Below, one piece after another: positions 28,401 through 39,633 of a DNA stretch of 64,000 bases. Within the stretch, counting starts at the first letter, position 1, and every line of letters starts with the position of its first letter. The position numbers were made by a program, and so were the translations under genes. Source of the stretch: Ilyonectria destructans (lineage: Eukaryota; Ascomycota; Sordariomycetes; Hypocreales; Nectriaceae); contig JAHEWK010000008.1 of assembly GCA_020740775.1 (NCBI GenBank), positions 1 to 64,000 of the forward strand, in the 5' to 3' direction. The notes under the pieces are model-generated. The model was not told the origin of the DNA and made no database searches. It saw nothing but the letters and a program-made list of their open reading frames with translations.

Positions 28401-31400
28401 AATTCCTTTTAGAATTTTAAATTAATATTTAATCTATTTATATAGAATCTATATTAAATATATAGCAGTTAACTGCTTTATTATTAATATAAATATTATA
28501 TATTTAGTTATATAATATACTATAATTAGAATAATATTATATTATTCTCTTTCTATTTTAATACTTATAGGTAATTCTATTATAAAATTTAGATTAATTT
28601 TCTAAAAAGAATATAATAGCAGTAATAATAGTTATTATTATTTATATAGTCTATATCTTAATATATATATACTTTAGTACTATTAATAGCTTATAATATA
28701 GAGTTTAATATTCTTATTAATTTCTTTTAATAGAATTTATAGCTAATTAATTTAATTATTTTTATAACTTCTATATATTCTAACTTAAAGTTATTATAAT
28801 ATTAGTAAAAACCTCTATTTATAGTATTTTTTACTTTAAAATTATTAATCTACTTTTAAAAATAAAATTCTATTTCTATTTATAGTATACCTCTTATACC
28901 TCTTAATATTCTATTTAATTTTTACTATTTAATTTTAATAGCTTTAATTTTAAGTTTATAGCCTATAGATTAATTTTTTTAGTTTCTATAAAAATTAATT
29001 AAAAAATATTATTTTACTCTATATAAATTCTATTATAACTAAATATAGAATATACTACTTTAAAATAATAACTTTAATTTCTAATAGTTTCTTTTTATTT
29101 AAGTCTTTTTTAAATATCTATAAAGCTTCTTCTACCTTTTTATTAAATATATTAGTTTTTATACTAATATAGATAACTATAGAGATTAATATTTCTTAAG
29201 GTATTTAACTAGCTATTATTAATATATTATATTAATTAAAAAGAGAGGAGTCTCTTTATATAAAGTTAATAAAACTTACTTATACTATTTAAATAAAAAT
29301 CTTAGTTATTTTAATTTTACTTTTTATAATATTAATTATTTATTATATATTTAATAGAAGCTTATCTATAAGCTATAGTTTTTTTCTTAATAATAGTAGA
29401 ATATTATAATAAAAAATATCTTTTTTTTATATAGTTTAATCTTTTTAATAATCTATCTATAGAATTTAAAATATTAGTTTAATATTAAATATTAAAATTA
29501 AATACTATTAGATAGTATATCTATTAGATAAATCTTCTATAGAGATTTTATATTAATATACTAATTACTCTTTTAAATATAATATAATTTATTAAAAATA
29601 GGAATTTTTTAAATAGACCTTAAAGATAATATTCTTAATATTTTAAATTTTTTATAATAGCTAGTAATCTTTATTATTCTATACTCTATTATTATTTTAT
29701 ATTAATAAGCTTCTATAAATAGTATACTATAGGTTACTATTAATTACTAAAAAGTTAGAATAATATATTTAAAATTACTTTAATAAAGATATCTATTTTT
29801 ACTTTTATTAGTAATTAAAATTTCTAATATTATAGAATATCTATTAAGTAGAATTTTTATTTAAATCTTTTAAAAGTAATTTTAATTTTTTTAAATTATA
29901 TTAAATTATCTATTTTCTTTTTTTTATTACTTTTAAATATTAATAAAATAATTTAATACTTTTTATATATTTTAAAATAAACTTCTAATAGAAATTATAA
30001 AACTATAAGAAGATTTATATATCTTAATAGAATATTAGAATTTTCTATTTAATAATAATTTAAATTTATATAGAATTTATCTTAATATTATTCTAATTAA
30101 TAATATATTTTAAAGATTTTACTTCTTATTAATAGAAAGTATATTCTAATAGTTTTATATATAGCTAGAAATTATAGAATTCTTATAGAATTTTCTTTAT
30201 ATTTTTTATATATTATTTTCTTAAATTAAAATAAATTATAATATTATTAAAATAGAAAATATAATAAGTATTTAATAATTTAATAAATATTTAGTAGATA
30301 TATACTTAAAATATTATAGATATATTAATTAATTTAAATAGTATAATTATATATTTATAGTAATTATATTATATTTAAAAAGTAGTTTTTTAGTAGTTAT
30401 TTAATTTAATTTAAATTTAATAGTAGGTAGTTTTAATATTAATTTTTAAAATTTATTTTATTTTAAAAAGTTAATTTAATAAGTTTCTAATAAAAAGAAA
30501 AAAATATTAATTTTTAATAGTAATAATATTTAATTTTTAATAATTTATATATAATTAAATTAATTTATTCTTTTTAAGTATAAATAGAATAAAGAATTCT
30601 ATTTTACTTATTAATTTTATAATATAGCTATTTATTAGGTTTTTATTAATATATTATTTTAATATTTTATATTAATTTCTATTTAATAAATAAATTAATT
30701 TATATAGTAATTTTTTATTTTTCTAAATATTAATAGTATATTTAGCTTTTTTTAGTAATAGTAATATTTTAGCTATATTTTTATTAAATGTCTTTTTTTT
30801 ATTTTCTAATTTAATTAGTAATATTAATATTACTATTTTTAATTTCTTATTAAAAATATCTATTGGATATTTATTTAGTAAAAATATATTTTAGATATAG
30901 TAAATATATACTTTCTATTTATTTTTTATAATCTTTTTTATAAAATCTTTTAAAATAGTAATAAAGAATATTTTATATTATTAGATATATTTAGCTATAT
31001 TAATTTAAATATCTTCTTATTCTATTAAATATAAAAATAGAAATAAATTATTAGTATTTTTATTTTAATCTGCCTCTATAAAAAGTTAATAAATTTTATA
31101 TAGATAGTCTATATTATTAATTAAAAAGAATATTAATTAATATATTTAAGTTAAAAATATAATTTCTTTATTATATACTCTTAAGATAGAAGCCTACTAA
31201 TTATCTTATAGTTTTAATTTTAACTATTTTATTAAATAGATACTAATAATATTTACTTATATATAAATATTTATATTTATATTTATTTTTTCTATTTTAT
31301 AGATATTTAATATAATATTTTACTTTTAATAGTTAAATTAATTAGTATTATTTTACCTTTTAATATAAATAGAATTAATTCTCTTTTTATATTTATTTAT

Positions 31401-31640
31401 TTTCTAATAAATTAAATTTCTTTACTTAAGTATCTATATTCTAAATATTTACTATAAATCTATTAGTATTTTTTAAAGTTTAGAGATATTTTTCTTTATA
31501 TTCTTTTATAAAATAGTCTAACTTACTATATTTATAATAGATATAATTTAAAATCTTACTTTTAACTTTTTATATTAGTAGCTTACTATTTAATCTCTAT
31601 AGTATAATATCTATAGATTTAGAGTTTATATTCTATAATA
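25420..31640 (-). mobile_element. Element G: degenerate Gypsy copy related to E
   Basis: Blocks of this region match element E in the same order and orientation. About 27,360-27,560 resembles 41,690-41,860, 28,900-30,310 resembles 42,990-44,400 (the minus-strand RT/RNase H part), and 31,000-31,260 resembles 45,150-45,330. No LTR pair or target duplication was found, so both ends are approximate. The copy is interrupted by D2 at 28123-28332. It is more decayed than E. Confidence 0.5.
28123..28332 (+). mobile_element. D-family retroposon, copy D2 (strongly 5'-truncated)
   Basis: A 210-bp copy ending in CCTAACCTCTTA and flanked by a perfect 12-bp duplication ATAGATAGATTA at 28111-28122 and 28333-28344. 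It holds only the 3' portion of the family and lacks the 12-bp minisatellite. It sits inside Gypsy copy G and is less mutated than its host. Confidence 0.7.
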
Positions 31641-31790
31641 TCCCCTTTTTTAAATAGCTTTATAATAGAAAATGGCTTTAGAATTATCTATTTCTATCTT
31701 TATAGCTAGAGCTTAAAAACTTCCTAAAGCTCTCTTAAATTTAGCTAGAATAGCCTCTTTTATAGTTTTTATTTTATATAGATTTACTAC

Positions 31791-32949
31791 TATTATTAAA
31801 ATTACTATTCTAACTACTACTTTAAATTCTATATTACATTTTTATATAAGTATAATAAGGAACTTAGTCTATTAATTATAAATCTAATTACAGTTTTTTA
31901 CCTCTTCTAATTACTAAGTATATAACCTCCTCTATAATATCCCTCTATAATTCAGTTTCCTTAGATTCTTATATTAATTCTTTAGCTATAAGTTAACTAA
32001 TACTATATTATATATTAGCTGTATAATCTATACTATATAACTAGAACTATATAAGCTATTTAAGAATATCTTTTTAACTGGAGAAGTTATTCTATTTTTA
32101 CAGTTTTAAACTATTATTCTAAGATAGTCTATCTTAGCAGTAATTTAGAGTTTTAAATCTATATTAAGCTAGCTAGCTTTTAAATTATATAGTAGCTAAA
32201 TATAAGTAACTATATTAGATATAATTTACTAAGTTAATTAATTTATATTCTTTTAATATCTTTAAATCTGAACTTTTTAGTTATAATTTATAGTTTTAAA
32301 ATAAAAGTTAGGTTACTTTAAATTAAGTAATATAGATTAAAATAGAAGCTATAAGTATAGCCATAATTAGAAGATACTATATCAATTTAAAGGGTAAAAT
32401 AGAAAGATATCTTTAGTTAATTAAGTAGTTAGTTAAGTAGTTAGTTAAGTAGTTAGTTAAGTAGTTAGTTAAGTAGTTAGTTAAGTAGTTAGTTAAGTAG
32501 TTAGTTAAGTAGTTAGTTAAGTAGTTAGTTAAGTAGTTAGTTAAGTAGTTAGTTAAGTAGTTAGTTTAAAATATATATAAGAATAAAAAGATAATTAAAG
32601 TAGAAGAGGTAAGGCTTATAGAGCTTTTATATCTATTATAATTTTATCTTTTTTAAGATCTAGCTTTTTTAGTAGATTTAGCTTTTTTAGTAAATCTAGC
32701 TTTTTTAAGATTTAGCTTTTTCAGTAGATTTAGCTTTTTTAAGATATAGCTATTTCTATAGCTTATTAAGGTATTAGAAAGAATAACTAGTTAGATTAAA
32801 ATCTTAGTCTATTTAAGTAACTATTAACCTTTAAATAGACTGAATATATAGTCTATATTATTAATACTATTATTAGTATTTTCTTTTTTACTATTAAGCT
32901 TTTAGTTCTTCCTTTAGGTATATATATACTAGAGCACTTTAACCTCTTA
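31791..32949 (+). mobile_element. D-family retroposon, copy D3 (full-length form, about 1.16 kb)
   Basis: Starts TATTATTAAAATTAC and ends AACCTCTTA, flanked by a perfect 13-bp duplication ATAGATTTACTAC at 31778-31790 and 32950-32962. Its 5' start agrees to within a few bases with D5 and with the shared start of D4, suggesting the true 5' end of the element. The centre carries the longest 12-bp minisatellite array, and the 3' third carries several variant copies of a CTAGCTTTTTTAG-like motif. No ORF survives, and none of the sequence resembles RT. Confidence 0.7.
32414..32567. repeat. 12-bp minisatellite in D3 (about 13 copies)
   Basis: Near-perfect head-to-tail array of TTAGTTAAGTAG, reverse complement of the D1 unit. 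The first unit has a single G-to-A variant; the rest are uniform, although the surrounding DNA is heavily mutated. Confidence 0.92.
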
Positions 32950-33331
32950 ATAGATTTACTACTTTAATTAAAATATATCTATAATTACTCTATTTTATAT
33001 ACTACTTTATAAGATTTTTAAGTTTAATTTTTATTTAGTTTATTTTAATTTTTAATTACTACTTTAATCTATAGTAATATTAATAGATAAAAATAAAACT
33101 CTCTTTCTATTTAACTATATTAAGAAAAATATATAGAAAACTCTATATAGTAAAGTATTCTATCAGTATTTATCTATTAATCTATTTAAATTTTATAAGC
33201 TTATTATAAAGCTATTACTTATATAGAGCTAGATTAATATATTATTTCCTAATAAAAACTAAAAAGTCCTTTTATATAGATTCTAAATAGCTTAATCTTT
33301 TAGTATAATTTTACTATTATATCTATATTAT

Positions 33332-34400
33332 TATTATTAAAATTACTATTCTAACTACTATTTTAAATTCTATATTATATACTTATATAAGTATAATAAG
33401 AGACTTAATCTATTAATTATAAATTTAATTATAGTTTTTTACCTCTTTTAAACCTCCTCTATAATATCCCTCTATTAATTCCCTTAGGTTTTTATAGTTA
33501 TTAATTCTTTAGCTATAAGTTAACTAATACTATATTATTTATTAGCTATATAGACTATATAGTATTATATAAGCTATTAATAAATACTCTTTCTACTAAA
33601 GAAAGTATATACCTTTAGTATTTTTAAATTAAAATTTTAAGATAGTCTAACTTTATAGTAACTTAAAATTATAAAGCTATATCTTAACCTACTAGCTCTT
33701 AAATTATATAATAGCTAAAAACTATTAGCTATATTAAATAAAGCTTATTAGGTTAATTAATTTAAACTTCTATAATATCTTTAAATTCTAAATTTTTAGC
33801 TATAATTTATAGCCTTAAAATAAAAGTTAAATTACTTAGAATTAAATAATAGAGATTAAAGAAAAGCTATAAGTATATTAATAATTAGAAAAGACTATAT
33901 TAATTTATAGTATAAAGTAGAAAGTAGATATCTTTAGTTAGTTAAGTAATTAGTTAAGTAATTAATTAAGTAGTTAGTTAAGTAGTTAATTAAGTAGTTA
34001 GTTAAGTAGTTAATTAAGTAGTTAGTTAAGTAGTTAATTAAGTAGTTAATTAAGATATATATAAGAACAAAAGGATAATTAGAATATAACAAGTAAAGCT
34101 TATAAAGCTTTTATATCTATTATAATTTTGCCTTTTTTAAGCCTTAGCTTTTTTAGTAAATCTAGCTTTTTTAGTAAATTTAGCATTTTTAAGATATAGC
34201 TATTTTTATAGCTTATTAAGGTATTAAAAAAGGTAATTAATTAAATTAAAAATCTTAGTCTATTTAAGTAAACTATTAACCTTTAAATAGACTAAGTATA
34301 TAGTCTATATTATTAATATTATTATTAGTATTCTTTTTTTACTATTAAGCTTTTAATTCCCCCTTTAGGTATATATATACTAAAGTACTTTAACCTTTTA
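33332..34400 (+). mobile_element. D-family retroposon, copy D4
   Basis: Matches D3 from the shared 5' start to the CCTTTTA 3' end. Unlike D1, D2, D3 and D5 I could not find a convincing target duplication: 34,401 onward reads ATAGATAATTATT, with no match just upstream of 33,332. Either the 5' end lies further upstream or one flank is rearranged. Confidence 0.55.
33935..34053. repeat. 12-bp minisatellite in D4 (about 10 copies)
   Basis: Same TTAGTTAAGTAG unit as in D3 with several TTAATTAAGTAG variants (G-to-A), consistent with RIP acting on the array. Confidence 0.88.
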
Positions 34401-35863
34401 ATAGATAATTATTAATTATAAAGTAATATTAAAAATATAGCTAAAATATAGCTTAAAAGATTACTTTTAAATATAGCTATAAAAGTAATAATCTTATTAT
34501 AATAATATTAATATAGAGAAATAAATTAAATTATAAATATACTAATTTTATAAATAGTATTAATTATAGTTATTCTTATAGTAATAGTAAAAAGGAAACT
34601 TTATTTAAAATAAGAAAGCCTTTAGATATTAAAATATAATATAATTTTAGTATAAATAATAAAGAAATATTAACTGAAAAAAATAATAGTAGTAATATTA
34701 ATATTAGTAAGCTAATAGATACTATATAAACTTAATTTAATTTAATAATTTAAAAGAAAATAGATAATAAGATAATAATATTAATATATAATATTATAAG
34801 GTAAAATAAACTTTAAAAGCCTTTTAAGTCTTTTTTTATTACTTATATTACTTTATTACTAAAAAAACTTAATTTTATAATAGAAATTATAATTATATTA
34901 ATAATATTAAGTATTATATTTTAGTTAATATATAAATAATTAGTTAGTAGGTTTTTAGAAAATATTCCCCTTTTAGCTATATACTAATTAAATTTAAATA
35001 GATATTTATTTTATAAATAGTATATAATATCTTAAAATATCTATTTAATATTATAAAGTTATTATAATAAGATTATAATAATATCTAACTATTTAATTAA
35101 ATATATAATTATATAGAAATAGTAATATTATATAAGCTTTCTTTTTTTTTCTTATTAATTTCTATATTATTATTATTATAATTATAGTGTTTTTTAACTT
35201 TTTTAATAATTAATATATATAATTCAGTTAGCTATTTAAATTAGTATCTTATTTATATAGCAGTAATATATTTATATTTTACTTTATTCAGCCTGAAATA
35301 ATAATAAGATTTAATAGAGCTTTTAAATATTATATTTAAAAGCTTAATATAAAGGAAATTACCTAAATATTACTATTAGTATCTACTTAAATAATATTAC
35401 TATAATATAGTAATCTATAATATCTATTTAATAATAAGATTTTATAGATTTCTTTTAATTTTAATATTACTATATATAACTAGTAAATTATAGCCTTAAG
35501 GTAAAAAAAATACTATTTTTTTACAATTAAAAGAATATATTATAAGAATATTAAGAAATAACTATTAGAATTCTTTAAATTTTATTTATAAGTTTAAGCT
35601 TTAAATAAATCTATTTAAAGTTAGAAATTTATATAAAGTAAAAAGATAAGTTTTTAAAAATAAACTTATTAAATTAAAGTTTAATTATACTACTTTATTT
35701 ACTTTAAATTTAACTTCTTTTTTAATTTTAGCTTTTAGCTGCTATTTCTTATAAGATTTTCTTAAGACCTTTTTAAGAAATCTATAAACAGATAGTAAGT
35801 AAATATATAAATAGCTAGAAAAAGAATATAGCTATTATAATATATTTTTATAATATAAAGAAT
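34401..35863. repeat. AT-rich DNA without recognised element
   Basis: RIP-mutated stretch between D4 and an LTR-like repeat. I see no terminal repeats, RT motif or array in it. Confidence 0.35.
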
Positions 35864-36089
35864 TATAATAAAAGTAGCTAAAAGCTATTTTAATAGTTAA
35901 AAATAATAGTCTATTAGCTAATAAGCTATTTAATTAAAAAGTAAAATCTTAGTAATTTAATAGTATAATCTCTTAAATTAAAAAGAGAAGTAAGTTTTAA
36001 TTTAATTATTATTTAGAATATATCTTTTTACTATCTAATTATTATTATTAAATTTCTTATAAATTATAATATTTTCTATTAGTATTATA
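35864..36089 (+). repeat. LTR of a subfamily related to A/B (226 bp)
   Basis: Starts TATAATAAAAG and ends AGTATTATA, and is exactly 226 bp. Its last 130 bp or so match the A/B LTR, while its first 90 bp are unrelated to that LTR and match 38677-38880 instead. It is thus a related subfamily with a different upstream half. No matching 5-bp flank was found. Confidence 0.6.
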
Positions 36090-36616
36090 AATATATACTT
36101 TCTTTAGTATTTTTATAGTATAGTAGTTAGTATTTTAAAGCCCTCTATATCTCTATAGAGGTTATTAATTTAAATTTAACTAAAGGTAAATTCTCAATTT
36201 TTAGTAAAATATAAGAGATCTATATCTTTCTTATAATAAATAGAGAGGTTATATACTTATTATATAACTTAAAATTTAGATACTATCTAATTCAATTTAA
36301 AGTAATCTATTTAAAATTAATATAGAAATTAATTGCTAGTATATACTGATTAATAGAGCTTAAAATTAATTAAAGTATAGAGTTTTTTATTTATTCTGGG
36401 TTTTTCTTATTATTTTAATCTTCTTTAGGTATTTATTATATAATAAGATAGAGCTAGTATTAAATAGAAATAGAGTTAAACTTTAAGTTACCTCTATAAG
36501 CCTGCTATATTTAATATACTAATAGGTTAAATTAGTACTTATATAAGCTTAATTATACTTTCTTAATACTTTCTTTAGTAAAAAAAGTATTTATTGATAG
36601 CTTATATAGTACTATA

Positions 36617-37713
36617 TTATAATTAAAATTACTATTCTAACTACTATTTTAAATTCTATATAGTTATATATTTATATAAGTATAATAAGAGATTTAATCT
36701 ATTAATTATAAATTTAATTACAGCTTTTTACCTCTTTTAACTACTAAATATATAACTTTCTCTATAATATCTTTTTATTATTTCTTTATAGCTGCTATTA
36801 AAGGTAATTAGTCAGTAAAAGCCTAAAATACACTAACTTCTATATACTAATTAAAGCTATTAATAAAGTTTCCTTAGGTTTTTATATTAATTCTTTAATT
36901 ATAAGTTAATTAATACTATATTATTTATTAGCTATATAGATTATATAGTATTATATAAGCTATTAGTAAATACTCTTTCTACTGAAGAAAGTATATATTT
37001 TTAGTATTTTTAAATTAGAATTTTAAAATAGATTAACTTTATAGTAATTTAAAGTTATAAAGTTATATTTTAATCTGCTAGCTCTTAAATTATATAATAG
37101 CTAAAAACTATTAGCTATACTAAATAAAGCTTATTAAGTTAGTTAATTTAAATTTCTATAATATTCTTAAATTCTAACTTTTTAGCTATAATTTACAGCT
37201 TTAAAATAAAAATTAAATTACTTAAAATTAAGTAATAGAGATTAAAAAGAGCTATAAGTATATTAATAATTAGAAAAAACTATATTAATTTATAGTATAA
37301 AATACAAAGATATCTTTAATTAGTTAAGTAGTTAGTTAAGTAATTAATTAAGATATATATAAAAATAAAAGAATAATTAAAATATAAGAAAGCTTATAGA
37401 GCTTTTATATCTATTATAATTTTACTTTTTTTAAAATTTAGCTTTTTTAGTAAATTTAGTTTTTTTCAGTAAATTTAGCTTTTTTAATAAATCTAGCTTT
37501 TTTAAGATATAGCTATTTCTATAGCTTATTAAGATATTAAAAAAGATAACTAATTAAACTAGAAATTTTAATTTATTTAAGTAAACTATTAATTTTTAAA
37601 TAGACTGAATATATAGTTTATATTATTAATATTATTATTAGTATTTTCTTTTTACTATTAAGCTTTTAATTCCCCCTTTAGGTATATATATACTAAGGTA
37701 TTTTAACCTTTTA
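36617..37713 (+). mobile_element. D-family retroposon, copy D5
   Basis: A 1,097-bp copy from TTATAATTAAAATTAC to CCTTTTA. The flanks at 36604-36616 and 37714-37726 are a 13-bp duplication (ATATAGTACTATA / ATATAATACTATA) differing by one G-to-A, as RIP would cause. Sequence on both sides resembles D-family sequence in the opposite orientation, so D5 seems to have landed inside an older D copy. Confidence 0.65.
37318..37352. repeat. 12-bp minisatellite in D5 (about 3 copies)
   Basis: Three units of the TTAGTTAAGTAG type. It is the shortest array among the D copies that contain it. Confidence 0.75.
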
Positions 37714-37817
37714 ATATAATACTATAAAGTTTATATAGCTAATAAATAATATAATATTAATTAACTTATAGCTAAAGAAATTAAATAATAAAGAAATATT
37801 AAAAAGAAGATTATATA

Positions 37818-38458
37818 TTATAAGAATATATACTATAAAGCTAGATAAGCTCTATAGGCCTCTTATATTTAAATATATAGTATAGTCTTTATAGATTATA
37901 TAGATACTAATTAATCTTTTAGCTCTATAGACTAAAAGTCTATTATATAAATTTAGTATATTACTCTATCTTTTATAATTATATCTATATAACTTAAGTC
38001 TTCTAGCTATATAGAAGGTTAGCTATTTAATTTAGTAACCTTATAACTATATTAAGCTTATATTAAGCTTATATAGTAAAGCTACTAGCTAGTAGCCTTA
38101 GCTTTAAGAGTTAATATTTGGTGTATATTTCTAGATACTAGAGGCTAAATCTCTAATAGAGCTATTAGTATTAAGCTAGCTACTAAAAGTAAAGCTTATA
38201 GCAGTATCTCTTTCTATACTTTAAATCTATATAGTTAGCAGAGAATTACTATATAGCTTAAAATATACTATTACTAGAGGGGGGATAGTTATAAGAATAT
38301 ATACTATAGAATTAGATAAGCTCTATAGACTTCTTATATCTAATATATAGTACAGTCTCTATAGGTTATATAGATACTAATTAATCTTTTAGCTCTATAG
38401 GCTAGAGGTTTATTATATAAATTTAGTATATTACTCTATTTCTTATATATATTTAGTA
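37818..38458. mobile_element. Short terminal-repeat element (TRIM-like), copy 2
   Basis: Two direct repeats of about 161-170 bp (37818-37978 and about 38289-38458) flank a 310-bp interior that aligns with copy 1 at 23076-23654. Each starts TTATAAGAAT. Nearly all differences from copy 1 are G-to-A or C-to-T, so copy 2 has taken heavier RIP. It is non-coding. Confidence 0.65.
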
Positions 38459-38676
38459 GTTTTTTCTAAAGTTAGTTAATTAATATAAAAAAGATAAAAA
38501 ATTATAATTAAATTTATAATTAATAGATTAAGTTTCTTATTATATTTATATAAGTATATAATATAGAATTTAAAATAGTAATTAAAATAGTAATTTTAAT
38601 AATAAAGAAAAGTTATAATAAAAATTATAATTAAATAGTTAAAAAGTTTTTCTTTTTAAATTAATTATAGAGATTT

Positions 38677-38880
38677 TATAATAAAAGTAGCTAAAATCTA
38701 TTCTAATAGTTAAAAATAATTATTTATTAGCTAATAAGCTATTTAATTAAAAGTAAAATTTTAGTAATTTTATAGTATAATCTTTTAAATTAAAAGAAAT
38801 TAATTTTTTATTTTTATTTTTTATTAGCTAATTATTATTATTAAATTTTTATAAATTATATATAATCTATTAATAGTATA
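38677..38880 (+). repeat. LTR-like repeat, subfamily of 35864-36089
   Basis: About 204 bp starting TATAATAAAAG and ending in TAATAGTATA. It aligns along its length with 35864-36089 with internal deletions and no clear target duplication. Confidence 0.5.
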
Positions 38881-39163
38881 TTCTTATTAAGAGTCTCTAT
38901 AATATATAAAAGTAAAATAAATTTCAAATCTTTAATATAATACTTTTTTTATTATTTATTTTACTAAATATTATTACTATTATCTATAATATTATTATAA
39001 AAAGTATTTAACCTTAAACTTAATATATATTATTCTAATTATAATTTTATTAAATATCTTACTATAGATTTTAAAAAGATTTATATAAATATTATTATTA
39101 CTTAAACCTTTTAAAGTTTTATTTTAATTAGAATTTCTTTATTTTTCTTAAGTTATATTTATA

Positions 39164-39368
39164 TATAATACTAATAGATTATATATAATTTATAAGAAAT
39201 TTAATAATAATAATTAGATAGTAAAAAGATATATTTAGAATAATAATAAAATTAAAGTTTATTTTTCTTTTTAAATTTAAAGAGTTATATTATTAAAATA
39301 TTAAGCTTTTATATTTTAATTAAATAGCTTTTTAGCTAATAAAACTATTATTCTTAACTTTTATTATA
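39164..39368 (-). repeat. LTR-like repeat, inverted copy of the same subfamily
   Basis: Begins TATAATACTAATAG and ends CTTTTATTATA, the reverse complement of the 38677-38880 layout. The two copies face each other 283 bp apart. Confidence 0.5.
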
Positions 39369-39451
39369 GCTTTCTAGCTACTCTTATTATAATAAAATAT
39401 AACTAATAAAGAGAAATTATAATATTAACTCTATTATAGCTTAAGTATATT

Positions 39452-39633
39452 TATAAGAGTTAACTTTACTAAAGTAATATATAAGAATCTAAAGGTAGAA
39501 TCTACTATATTATAAAGTATTTACTTATTAAATATAGATATTATACTTAATAAATAAAGCTATAAATACTATATTATATAACCTTACTTTAGTATAGAGT
39601 AAGATACTATTCCTTATTGCCCTAACTTTTATA
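39452..39633 (-). repeat. 3' LTR of element E (182 bp)
   Basis: Aligns with 46945-47126 over its full 182 bp, with differences that are mostly transitions. Confidence 0.9.

Noticed and set aside
9157..32567. CRISPR-like array
   Set aside because: The 12-bp units are directly abutting with no spacers, in a fungal genome. This is a minisatellite.
31788..34405. D3 and D4 as the paired LTRs of one retrotransposon
   Set aside because: They are in the same orientation and of similar length, but D3 and D5 each carry their own 12-13 bp duplication, too long for LTR integration, and the 380 bp between D3 and D4 has no coding remnant.
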